A stretch of DNA of 19,909 nt from Candidatus Cloacimonadota bacterium (GTDB taxonomy: Bacteria; Cloacimonadota; Cloacimonadia; Cloacimonadales; TCS61): NCBI GenBank assembly GCA_030592835.1, contig JAUVIJ010000007.1, positions 1 to 19,909 on the forward strand, read 5' to 3'. Below are positions 7,195-14,610 of the stretch, one piece after another. The stretch's first letter is position 1; the number at the start of each line of letters is the position of its first letter. The position numbers and the translations under genes were made by a program. The notes beneath the pieces are model-generated. The model did not search any database. It was not told the origin of the DNA and was given only the letters and a program-made list of their open reading frames with translations.

Positions 7195-8217
7195 ATGATA
7201 AAATTGGGTTTAGTTGGATGCGGTAGAATTTCAGTAAAGCATTTTGAAGCAATTTCCAAAATCGAAGAAGCAAATATCGTTGCCTGCTGTGATATAATAC
7301 CCGAAAAAGCCGAATCTGCTGCAGTTAATTTCAATATCCCCAGCTATTATACAGAATTTAAAGAGATGTTGACTGCAGAAACATTGGATTGTGTTTTAAT
7401 CTGCACCCCCAGTGGTTTACACCCAGAAATGGGAATTGAAGCGGCAAATCATAAAATTCATGTAGTAACTGAGAAACCGATGGCTATATCTTTAGAATCT
7501 GCCGATAATTTGATAAAATCCTGTGAAAAAAACAATGTATATCTTTTTGTGGTAAAACAAAACCGACTTAACCCACCCATCCAACTTCTGAAAAAAGCTA
7601 TTGAAAAAGGTAGATTTGGAAGACTGTTCAGTGCAAATGCAACAGTTCGCTGGACCAGACCTCAGCAATACTATGATATGTCTCCCTGGCGTGGTACCTG
7701 GGAATTTGACGGTGGTGCTTTTATGAACCAGGCTTCACATTACTTTGATCTGATTCAATGGATGATGGGACCTGTAAAATCTGTCATGTCAATTACTAAT
7801 ACTGTAAATCATGATATTGAGACTGAGGATGAAGGTGCAGGAATAATTGAATTCGAAAATGGGGCTATCGGGATTGTTGAAGTAACCATGAACACCTATC
7901 CTCGCAATCTGGAAGGATCTATTACTATCCTTGGAGAATTCGGAACTGTAAAAGTTGGGGGAATTGCTGTAAATAAAATAGAGCACTGGGAGTTTAAGGA
8001 TTACGATGATGACGACAAACTTGTTGAGATATCAGTAACTGAGCCGACCTCAGTTTATGGATTCGGTCATTTCGGTTTCCTAAAAAATGTTGTCGATGTT
8101 CTTAAGGGGAGATCAAAGCCTAATACTGATGGATATAGCGGCAGGAAATCCCTTGAGCTAATTATAGCAATGTATGAATCATCCAGAACGGGGAATAAAA
8201 TCAATTTTCCATTATAA
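7195..8217 (+). CDS. Gfo/Idh/MocA family NAD(P)-dependent oxidoreductase
   Basis: 340-residue cytoplasmic dehydrogenase. The N-terminal Rossmann fold starts IKLGLVGCGRIS, the family motif is EKP (Glu93-Lys94-Pro95, with Lys94 catalytic), and the C-terminal domain has GGAFMNQASHYFDL with His182 and Asp185. The start is taken as the ATG at 7195 and not the upstream TTG at 7168, because Rossmann proteins begin one or two residues before the first beta strand and AAGGAG (7177-7182) lies 12 bases ahead. The RWTRPQQYYDMSPWRGTW segment resembles UDP-N-acetylhexosamine dehydrogenases of surface-glycan pathways (GnnA or WbpB type), but substrate cannot be read from sequence; other sugar or inositol substrates are possible. 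It leads the operon, 20 bases before the prenyl synthase, so a sugar-nucleotide role linked to a lipid is an inference. Confidence 0.88.
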   Translation: MIKLGLVGCGRISVKHFEAISKIEEANIVACCDIIPEKAESAAVNFNIPSYYTEFKEMLTAETLDCVLICTPSGLHPEMGIEAANHKIHVVTEKPMAISLESADNLIKSCEKNNVYLFVVKQNRLNPPIQLLKKAIEKGRFGRLFSANATVRWTRPQQYYDMSPWRGTWEFDGGAFMNQASHYFDLIQWMMGPVKSVMSITNTVNHDIETEDEGAGIIEFENGAIGIVEVTMNTYPRNLEGSITILGEFGTVKVGGIAVNKIEHWEFKDYDDDDKLVEISVTEPTSVYGFGHFGFLKNVVDVLKGRSKPNTDGYSGRKSLELIIAMYESSRTGNKINFPL

Positions 8218-8228
8218 AACCTAATCAC

Positions 8229-8235
8229 GAGGTGA
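8229..8235 (+). promoter_or_regulatory. Ribosome binding site that decides the prenyl synthase start
   Basis: GAGGTGA matches the anti-Shine-Dalgarno. The in-frame GTG at 8232 lies inside it and cannot be the start, while TTG at 8238 follows the GAGG core by 5 bases. Confidence 0.6.
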
Positions 8236-8237
8236 TT

Positions 8238-9125
8238 TTGCTAATTCAGGAATATTTTAAAACCAGACAAGATTTATTGGAGAAGGCTCTTGATATCTAT
8301 TTGCCTCCAGTTAGCCAATATCCCGCCAAATTACATGAAGCCTTGAGATATTCAGTTTTCAGCGGTGGCAAAAGATTACGGCCAATACTCTTTTTTGCAA
8401 CCTATGAAATGCTGATTGGCCGGAAAAACATCAATCGACTGGAAAGATTATTACCTGTTGCCTGTGCAATCGAATTCGTACATACAGCTTCTCTGATCCA
8501 TGATGATCTACCCAGTGTGGACAATTCCAGTGAAAGACGTGGACAACCCAGTTGTCATGTTAAATTCGGGGAAGCGACAGCTATTTTAGCTGGAGATGCC
8601 CTGATCACAAAAGCTATTGAAATACTTACTGATATCAAGAACAGAAAGATCTCCCTACAATGCATAAAAATACTCACAAGGTCAATGTCGACCAGAGGAA
8701 TGATCGGTGGACAGGCTGTTGATATTCTATCTGCAAAAAAGAAGATAAATGTCAATACTCTCAGGTATATTCATCTTAAGAAAACAGGTTCTCTACTGCA
8801 AGCTTCTATGGAATTAGCCTGTGCTGCATTCGGAGCTGAGGAGAATATTACTATTACTCTGGGTAATTTTGCTCTTAACATCGGTCTTGCTTATCAGATA
8901 GTTGATGATATTCTTGACGAAGTAGGCAATTTCGAGATTTTGGGAAGAGAACCCGGTGAAGATTACCGAAATAATCGTGCTACCTATTCAAATCTTATCG
9001 GTCTGGAAAAAGCCAAGAAAACCGCTGAAAAATTACTTAGAGATTCCTATAATCTGATCAAAAACATGAAGAATAACGATATCCTGATTGAATTTGTCAA
9101 TATGATCAAAGACCGGTTGCCCTAA
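8238..9125 (+). CDS. Short-chain polyprenyl diphosphate synthase, probable geranylgeranyl diphosphate synthase
   Basis: About 295 residues, an all-trans prenyltransferase that condenses IPP onto allylic diphosphates. Counting from TTG 8238: first Asp-rich motif HDDLPSVD (Asp89, Asp90, Asp95), then SSERRGQPSCH, GEATAILAGDAL, the GMIGGQAVDIL helix, and the second Asp-rich motif DDILD (223-227). SGGKRLRP binds IPP. The residue five before the first motif is Ala84; bacterial FPP synthases of this type usually have Tyr there, whereas GGPP synthases such as CrtE have Ala, so a C20 product is favoured. The DDDD stretch after the first motif in E. coli IspA is replaced by DNSS. Its position beside UbiA-type and GGGP synthase genes supports a GGPP product; FPP or longer chains cannot be excluded. 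Confidence 0.9.
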   Translation: MLIQEYFKTRQDLLEKALDIYLPPVSQYPAKLHEALRYSVFSGGKRLRPILFFATYEMLIGRKNINRLERLLPVACAIEFVHTASLIHDDLPSVDNSSERRGQPSCHVKFGEATAILAGDALITKAIEILTDIKNRKISLQCIKILTRSMSTRGMIGGQAVDILSAKKKINVNTLRYIHLKKTGSLLQASMELACAAFGAEENITITLGNFALNIGLAYQIVDDILDEVGNFEILGREPGEDYRNNRATYSNLIGLEKAKKTAEKLLRDSYNLIKNMKNNDILIEFVNMIKDRLP

Positions 9126-9138
9126 CAGATAATATCCT

Positions 9139-9960
9139 ATGCCTTTTATTACTATTCTCAGACCCTTCAACTGTTTATTCGTTGGAGTCACTGTTTTATT
9201 CGGGGCTTATCATCATAATATGCATTCCCTGGGAATCAATACGATTGCTGCTATGATCTCGGCAATGTTCATTGCTGGAGCCGGTTATGTAATTAATGAT
9301 TACTATGATATAAAAATAGATCGCATTAATAGACCTCAAAGAGTGCTTCCCTCAGGTAGAATGCAACCTCAGGTTGCTTTTATATATTCCGTAATATTAT
9401 TTCTAACAGGATTTTTTATCAGCTTTTTGACAAACTCAATTTATTGTATTATCATTGCTTTTTTTAATTGTCTTATTCTGTACTTTTATACCAAATTCTG
9501 GAAAAAGAGTTTTCTTATCGGAAATCTTCTAGTCGCCTATGCTGCTGCATCTACATTTCTCTATGGCGGTCTGGCAACTAATAACTTTACTAATAGTCTT
9601 ATTATTGCCCTTTTCGCTTTTTTTTATACTCTTTTAAGAGAAATAACCAAAGATACACAAGATGTCAAGGGTGATAAAGCCGAAGGGGCTGGTACTCTTG
9701 CCTTAAGACTGGGTGAAATCAAGACCTGGTGGATTTCTTTGATTCCAGCCTTAATTATTCTTTTGCTTCCTTTTATACTATTTTATAAAAACTATTATAA
9801 TATTAGAACCTCTGTCTTGATGCTCATCCTGGTCTCATTACCTATAATTGTTTTAATGGGTTTTATCAGATATGGTAATCATCAGAGGAAATATGAAATA
9901 TCATCCAGATGGATGAAAATTGATATGATTATATTATTAATTATTAACGGAATTGGATGA
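9139..9960 (+). CDS. UbiA superfamily prenyltransferase, probable digeranylgeranylglyceryl phosphate synthase
   Basis: 273-residue integral membrane protein with about eight or nine hydrophobic segments. First catalytic motif NDYYDIKIDRINRP (53-66) and second motif KDTQDVKGDKAEG (171-183) are the two Asp-rich Mg-diphosphate sites of the UbiA family. The short length and the NDxxDxxxDxxNRP form are typical of the DGGGP synthase branch, which adds the second geranylgeranyl ether to GGGP; heme, menaquinone and chlorophyll branches differ in motif and context. The ATG at 9139 comes 13 bases after the prenyl synthase stop, and the TGGATGA at its own end acts as the ribosome site of the GGGP synthase. 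Being sandwiched between GGPP synthase and GGGP synthase is the strongest functional evidence. A quinone prenyltransferase is the main alternative. Confidence 0.88.
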   Translation: MPFITILRPFNCLFVGVTVLFGAYHHNMHSLGINTIAAMISAMFIAGAGYVINDYYDIKIDRINRPQRVLPSGRMQPQVAFIYSVILFLTGFFISFLTNSIYCIIIAFFNCLILYFYTKFWKKSFLIGNLLVAYAAASTFLYGGLATNNFTNSLIIALFAFFYTLLREITKDTQDVKGDKAEGAGTLALRLGEIKTWWISLIPALIILLLPFILFYKNYYNIRTSVLMLILVSLPIIVLMGFIRYGNHQRKYEISSRWMKIDMIILLIINGIG

Positions 9961-9964
9961 AACT

Positions 9965-10714
9965 ATGAAAACCTATGACAAATTAATAGCTATGAGCAAA
10001 GAAAGAGCCAATTACTTCTGTTTGATCGATCCGGACAACATTACTACAGAAGAGGCTATAGAATATTCCAGGTTGTGTGAAGAGAATGGAGTCGATGGTA
10101 TACTGGTTGGCGGTAGCCTGATGTTGACTGATAATTTTGAGAGCAATTTGAAAATGATCAAGGATACGGTGAATATTCCCGTATTGATTTTCCCGGGAAT
10201 TTTCAATTTTGTTTCACCTTTTGCTGATGCACTCTTGCTTCTATGTGTAGTTTCCAGTCGGAATCCCCAGATGTTGATCGGAGAACAGGTCAGGGCTGCT
10301 CCTTTAATAAAACATCATAATCTTGAGGCAATTGGGACTGCTTACATGCTGATAGAATCAGGAAACAATACTTCCGTACATTTCATGAGTGGAAGCATGC
10401 CTATCCCCCGTGCAAAAACAGACATAGCAATTGCTCACGCCTTAGCCAGTAAATATCTTGGATTAAAGCTCCTTTATCTTGATGCCGGTAGTGGTGCAAA
10501 GCACAGTGTTCCCAGTGAAATGATCATGGGAATAAAAAAGAATGTGAACCTGCCGATGTTCCTTGGTGGTGGGATTAAATCCCCCGATAAAGCAGCAGAA
10601 AAAGCTGAAGCTGGAGCCGATTTCATTGTTACGGGAAATGTCCTGGAAAAAAACTGGGATGGTTCCCTGATCAAAGAAATCGCAAAGGCTGTTCACGCCC
10701 ATACTCGTAAATGA
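9965..10714 (+). CDS. Geranylgeranylglyceryl phosphate synthase family protein (group II, PcrB-like fold)
   Basis: 249-residue TIM-barrel enzyme that makes the first ether bond, joining a prenyl group to sn-glycerol-1-phosphate. Seen: substrate Asp motif LIDPDN (Asp22, Asp24), GVDGILVGGS (42-51), SSRNPQMLIG (97-106), the phosphate-site strand YLDAGSGA (171-178), and FLGGGIKSP and ADFIVTGNVLE near the C-terminus. These are hallmarks of the group II enzymes found in many archaea and in Bacteroidota-like bacteria, as opposed to the shorter PcrB of Firmicutes. The start is the ATG at 9965, preceded by GGATGA; a TTG 12 bases upstream is less likely. The segment PGIFNFVSP at about 77-85 is bulkier than the small polar PGSxxQ(I/V)SP I recall from relatives. 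The stop overlaps the PHP gene start (ATGA). Confidence 0.93.
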   Translation: MKTYDKLIAMSKERANYFCLIDPDNITTEEAIEYSRLCEENGVDGILVGGSLMLTDNFESNLKMIKDTVNIPVLIFPGIFNFVSPFADALLLLCVVSSRNPQMLIGEQVRAAPLIKHHNLEAIGTAYMLIESGNNTSVHFMSGSMPIPRAKTDIAIAHALASKYLGLKLLYLDAGSGAKHSVPSEMIMGIKKNVNLPMFLGGGIKSPDKAAEKAEAGADFIVTGNVLEKNWDGSLIKEIAKAVHAHTRK

Positions 10715-11496
10715 TAGATATTCATACCCATTTACTTCCAGGCTGTGATGATGGGTCAGCCAGTCTTGATGAATCTATTGAGCAGTTTAAACTAATGATC
10801 GACGCCGGTGTAACTGACATTATCCTGACTCCTCATTATATTCCGGAATATTACGACAACCATTATGAAAATATAACCAGCAAGATCATGATCCTTAAAA
10901 GCGAGTTAATCAAGTATAAAATACATCTTAATCTTCATCGTGGTGTCGAAGTTTATCTGAATGAGAATTCCCCGGAGATTATTACAAGTGAGTTTTTGTA
11001 TCTTGGTAACAGTAAATATATTCTGGTAGAAACCGGTATGAACGAATTCCCCATTAATCTTAACGAGATTCTTTATAAAATCGTGAAATCAGGATATAAA
11101 CCAATTTTAGCTCATCCGGAAAGATATGCTAACATTATCAAAAATCCTGATTTAGCTGAAGATTTCATGCACAGAAATATCTATCTCCAGGTAAATGCCG
11201 GCAGCTTACTGGGTGAATACGGAAAAAGAGTCAGAAATACAGCATGGACATTGCTCTCCCGGGGTCATGTTCATTTTCTAGCTTCGGATAACCATGCCAA
11301 TCTTCATCATTACAGTCTGGGCATTGCAGTAAGGGAAGTGAAAGATTACTTCAATGCTGGTTATGTTAAGTTACTGACTGTAGAAAATCCCGGAAAAATT
11401 TTGCTTAATCAGAATATAGATATGTTCTATTCTGTTAAACAGTATTTTATTAAAAAGAGCTTTTTCGCAAATCTGATAAAAAAAATTATTAGCTGA
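10711..11496 (+). CDS. PHP-domain phosphatase of the CpsB/CapC (YwqE) family
   Basis: 261 residues. Metal-binding PHP motifs in order: MIDIHTHLLPGCDDGS (His4, His6), LTPHY, RGVEVYL, ILAHPERY and FLASDNHA, which together make the trinuclear metal site of CpsB/YwqE protein-tyrosine phosphatases. Known members reverse tyrosine phosphorylation of kinases that control capsule export. No Wzc/CapB-like kinase lies in the window. The ATG overlaps the stop of the GGGP synthase by 4 bases, so the two are translationally coupled, which hints that the real substrate might lie in the same pathway, for instance a lipid or sugar phosphate. That is inference; the fold assignment is secure, the substrate is not. 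The C-terminal 25 residues are basic and hydrophobic (YFIKKSFFANLIKKIIS) and may form an amphipathic membrane-contacting helix. Confidence 0.9.
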   Translation: MIDIHTHLLPGCDDGSASLDESIEQFKLMIDAGVTDIILTPHYIPEYYDNHYENITSKIMILKSELIKYKIHLNLHRGVEVYLNENSPEIITSEFLYLGNSKYILVETGMNEFPINLNEILYKIVKSGYKPILAHPERYANIIKNPDLAEDFMHRNIYLQVNAGSLLGEYGKRVRNTAWTLLSRGHVHFLASDNHANLHHYSLGIAVREVKDYFNAGYVKLLTVENPGKILLNQNIDMFYSVKQYFIKKSFFANLIKKIIS

Positions 11497-11525
11497 AACG
11501 GATTAACTGGAGATTAAAATAAATT

Positions 11526-12503
11526 ATGAGTAAAGTCTTTCTGACGGGCATTACCGGATTTGTGGGAAAGAATACAGCTCGAGAGTTGATAAAACATAAT
11601 CATCAGGTTATAGCATTGATAAGACCGGAAACCCCGCAGGAAAAGATCCAGGAATTTGCCGAATCCGTTGAATTTGTCCGGATCGATCTGTGTAACATTC
11701 CTGCCCTGGCAAGTTATCTGGCTGACAACAGTTTTGATGTGATCATGCATGTAGGAGCGATCAGAGGTGGAAAGAATCGCTCCAGAGAAGAATATTTTAC
11801 CGTAAATGTAAAATCAACAGAACAGTTAATGGTACATTGCCTGGAAAAGGATTCCCGTTTTATTTTCTGCTCGTCGGTAGGTGTCTTTGGCGGGGCTCCA
11901 CTCGAACTGCCAGCTACGGAAAATACTCCAAGGCAGAACGATAGTTATTATCACTTTACTAAAATTCATTGTGAAAGCCTTCTCCAGAACTATGTTCTAA
12001 AAGGATTAAAAGCTGCCGTTGTCCGACCATCCATTATCTATGGAATAGGGGATTATGGTTTTGCTTATAATCTTACCAGATTAGTGGATAAGGGAATCAT
12101 GTTCCTTGCAAACAGACCGGTTTTGATCCATCTAACACATGTCATGTCCGTGGTAGAAGCAATGATCAAGTTAATCAAAATCAATTATATTTCGGGAAAT
12201 TCATATAATGTTGCTGACAAAAACCCAGTATATCTGAAGGAACTAGTTGATTTTATAAATAACAGATTGAAAGGAAATCCTTATCCGGACTGGAAACACG
12301 TAAATTATCGTTTACTATTGCTGGGAGAAAAATTCTTCCGCTTCCTGAAAAATGAGCTCTGGATCAATCGGTTTGAATTCATTGTAAAAGATAGACATTA
12401 CGATATTTCCAATACCATTGCTGATCTCTCTCTGACACAATATAACACGATTCCTGATTTCAAAATCGTAACCGATTGGTATAAATTCCAGCGGGGAAAA
12501 TAA
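11526..12503 (+). CDS. NAD-dependent epimerase/dehydratase family protein (extended SDR)
   Basis: 325 residues. NAD(P)-binding TGITGFVG (7-14), a catalytic serine region FCSSVGVFGG, and the active-site YHFTK (Tyr142, Lys146) define a complete extended short-chain dehydrogenase/reductase. Typical members epimerise, dehydrate or reduce nucleotide sugars, while sterol and dihydroflavonol branches act on other ring substrates; PSIIYGIGDYG after the active site is common to both. The start ATG follows the PHP stop by 29 bases and has only a distant GGAG, so its translation may be weaker. It sits after the ether-lipid type genes and before a methyltransferase, so it may modify a head-group sugar or an isoprenoid-derived group. 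Substrate not determinable from sequence. Confidence 0.88.
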   Translation: MSKVFLTGITGFVGKNTARELIKHNHQVIALIRPETPQEKIQEFAESVEFVRIDLCNIPALASYLADNSFDVIMHVGAIRGGKNRSREEYFTVNVKSTEQLMVHCLEKDSRFIFCSSVGVFGGAPLELPATENTPRQNDSYYHFTKIHCESLLQNYVLKGLKAAVVRPSIIYGIGDYGFAYNLTRLVDKGIMFLANRPVLIHLTHVMSVVEAMIKLIKINYISGNSYNVADKNPVYLKELVDFINNRLKGNPYPDWKHVNYRLLLLGEKFFRFLKNELWINRFEFIVKDRHYDISNTIADLSLTQYNTIPDFKIVTDWYKFQRGK

Positions 12504-12515
12504 CAGAGGTAAAAT

Positions 12516-12632
12516 GTGAAATTTCTAAAAAAAATATTTTCATTGATCATTTGGTTAATTCTTTACCTGCCTACAACAGTATTTGTGATTTTTGTATTCA
12601 TTAAAAGCATTTTCATAAGGAAAGCTTCATGA
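12516..12632 (+). CDS. 38-residue single-span membrane protein
   Basis: A short reading frame begins at GTG 12516, with AGAGG (12505-12509) 6 bases ahead, and ends at TGA 12630-12632, overlapping the methyltransferase ATG (ATGA). The product starts MKFLKKIFS, runs through a hydrophobic segment from about residue 7 to 33 (LIIWLILYLPTTVFVIFVF within it), and ends KSIFIRKAS. Basic residues flank both ends. No family recognised. The good ribosome site, tight packing on both sides and coherent transmembrane composition argue that it is real. It could anchor or regulate the neighbouring methyltransferase, or merely serve as a leader coupling its translation. Confidence 0.6.
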   Translation: MKFLKKIFSLIIWLILYLPTTVFVIFVFIKSIFIRKAS

Positions 12633-13510
12633 AATCTATTAGCGACCAGGAAAAACAAACACTGATAAACTTTATTGAAAGAAACATAGATATGTCTGCA
12701 TCGGATATGGATGAAGGTATTGGAACCGTATATGAAAGAATAGTTATAGATAAATATTTTGATACTATTGTACAGAGGTTCAATATTAAATCTGTCCTGG
12801 AATCGCCTGCAGATGGAGTTACCGGCATTCCCGGTATAAACAGCCTGGAATTCGCCCGTAAAGGTATTAAGGTTTATCTCACGAATCCATCGCAAATTAT
12901 GCTTGATAATGCTAAAAAGGTTTGGGAAAAACATCGGCTGATTGATATGGTAGATTTAAAACAGGCTGAAGTAGACTCACTTCCCTATGATGATTCCAGT
13001 CATGATTTGGTCTGGAATTATTGCATGTTCGAGAGATTCGAACATCCGGAAGTATTACTTCAGGAAATGATAAGGGTTTCCAAAAAATATCTTTTGATTA
13101 TGACTCAAAATTTCTGGAATATGGGAACATTCATACACTGGCTTTATCATAAAGTACATAAAATAGAATGGGATCACGGGAACAAACATCTAATGACTTT
13201 CAAGGGCATTAAAAAGGCTCTCAACCTTTTTGAACTGGATATCATAGATGAGGGAGCGATCGATACACCTCCCTGGATGGATACATGGGATATGCCATTA
13301 AGGGGAGAGATAAAAAAGATCCTCTCACCTCTAGGTTTTCAATGGGAATGGAAAGTAAAAACAGAGAAAGTTACTACACCTGAAAAAAATAAAAAGGGAA
13401 TTATCGGACATCTTGCTGATATTGAATATTCTTTACCTTACTGGTTTAATAAATTCCAGACCCATCATCTTTATATTCTCTGTCAGAAAAGAGAAAAAAA
13501 TCACGATTAG
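12629..13510 (+). CDS. Class I SAM-dependent methyltransferase domain protein
   Basis: 293 residues. A Rossmann-like methyltransferase core is visible: motif I region SVLESPADGVTGIPG (about 55-69), in place of the usual ExGxGxG, then YLTNPSQIMLDNAKK as the ribose-binding strand, LPYDDSSHDLVWNYCMFER as motif post-II/III, and LLQEMIRVSKKYLLIMTQN as the following helix and strand. The C-terminal third is rich in aromatic residues (PPWMDTW, QWEWKVK, HHLYILC) and has no family I recognise. It overlaps the small membrane protein by 4 bases. The divergent glycine motif leaves open reduced SAM binding or another activity. Lipid, quinone or sugar substrates are all possible. Confidence 0.72.
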   Translation: MKSISDQEKQTLINFIERNIDMSASDMDEGIGTVYERIVIDKYFDTIVQRFNIKSVLESPADGVTGIPGINSLEFARKGIKVYLTNPSQIMLDNAKKVWEKHRLIDMVDLKQAEVDSLPYDDSSHDLVWNYCMFERFEHPEVLLQEMIRVSKKYLLIMTQNFWNMGTFIHWLYHKVHKIEWDHGNKHLMTFKGIKKALNLFELDIIDEGAIDTPPWMDTWDMPLRGEIKKILSPLGFQWEWKVKTEKVTTPEKNKKGIIGHLADIEYSLPYWFNKFQTHHLYILCQKREKNHD

Positions 13511-13566
13511 CTTTTAGATCAGATTAATAACAACCACTACTGAGGTATGAATTAGATAGATGGAAT

Positions 13567-14610
13567 ATGAAAAGTTATAGAATCAATCTTCTGATTAGTA
13601 TATTACTGGGTGCCGTCTTTTTATTTATCTGGATCAAGATTATAGATTGGAAAGAATTCATCAACTACTTTCAAACATCAGATTTATATAAACCTGCTGT
13701 TTTTTCCCTATTTTATATACTCGCTTATTTTCTGCGTAGTCTTCGCTGGAGATTAATAATCAGACCTATATATAAAATGAAGATCGGAGAAAGTTTTGCT
13801 GTTTTTATGTCGGGAATGTTGTTGAACTATTTAATCCCCGTCAGAGCAGGTGAATTTGCTAAATCCCTGATTCTTAAAATCAAGTATAAATTAGAAATAT
13901 CTAAATCTCTTCCCACAGTTTTTATTGATAAACTGGCTGATCTGTTTCCGATCATTTTAATTATTATTCTCATCCCTCTACTGACGATCAGATTGAATAT
14001 ATTACTCTATCTGATCATTTCCCTGATTACATTTATCTTTTTAATTTTTATTGCTCTCTTACTTATTGCAATAAAAAATAGGGGAACGGCTGTAAGTTTT
14101 TTGCATAGAATACTATTCTTTCTTTCATCTAAAACAAAATCCCGTTATGATACATTTTTTATGAATTTTGTGGATGGACTGGCAATCCTGCGCGGAAGGA
14201 GTTTAGCTACAATTGCTGTAAGTTTGTTTACTGCTGGTGCAATATTCGCTGAAGCAATCTATATTCATACAGTGTTTCAAGCCTTTGGAGCAGAAGTAAG
14301 TTATTGGGAGATCCTGTTTGGCTATACTCTTCTTAATTTAACCTATATTTTACCAACTCCTCCTGCTCAAATTGGTTCAAATCAATTTACATGGGTACTG
14401 ATTTTCTCATTCGCTTTAAAAATTAATGAAAATCTTACCAGTGCAGCAGTTACTTTTTCTCATTTGTTAACTTCAATAATAATATTTTCGGTGGGAAGTG
14501 TTTCTTTACTTGCCTTAAAAATCAGATTTGTCGAATTGGTTCAAAGTAACAAATTCAAAAGAGGTAATAATGGCGAAGGAAAATCTAGAGATCCTGGAAA
14601 GATTAGCTGA
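13567..14610 (+). CDS. UPF0104 / LPG-synthase transmembrane (flippase-like) family membrane protein
   Basis: 347-residue inner-membrane protein with about eight predicted spans and a short cytoplasmic basic tail. Family signatures: RSLRWRLIIRP after the second span, SGMLLNYLIPVRAGEFAKSL, IDKLADL, and YILPTPPAQIGSNQF in the late loop. This is the membrane half of MprF-type proteins without the soluble aminoacyl-transferase part; relatives (YbhN, AglD type) are linked to lipid flipping, glycolipid or polyprenyl-sugar work, or lysyl-lipid translocation. The ATG at 13567 has only a weak ribosome site. The last 41 bases overlap the MoxR gene in another frame. In this operon a role in moving or modifying a prenyl lipid is a reasonable guess. 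Confidence 0.85.
   Translation: MKSYRINLLISILLGAVFLFIWIKIIDWKEFINYFQTSDLYKPAVFSLFYILAYFLRSLRWRLIIRPIYKMKIGESFAVFMSGMLLNYLIPVRAGEFAKSLILKIKYKLEISKSLPTVFIDKLADLFPIILIIILIPLLTIRLNILLYLIISLITFIFLIFIALLLIAIKNRGTAVSFLHRILFFLSSKTKSRYDTFFMNFVDGLAILRGRSLATIAVSLFTAGAIFAEAIYIHTVFQAFGAEVSYWEILFGYTLLNLTYILPTPPAQIGSNQFTWVLIFSFALKINENLTSAAVTFSHLLTSIIIFSVGSVSLLALKIRFVELVQSNKFKRGNNGEGKSRDPGKIS
14560..14564 (+). promoter_or_regulatory. Ribosome binding site that decides the MoxR start
   Basis: AGAGG lies 5 bases before ATG 14570, inside the coding end of the UPF0104 gene. It favours this start over an in-frame upstream codon at 14528. Confidence 0.65.
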
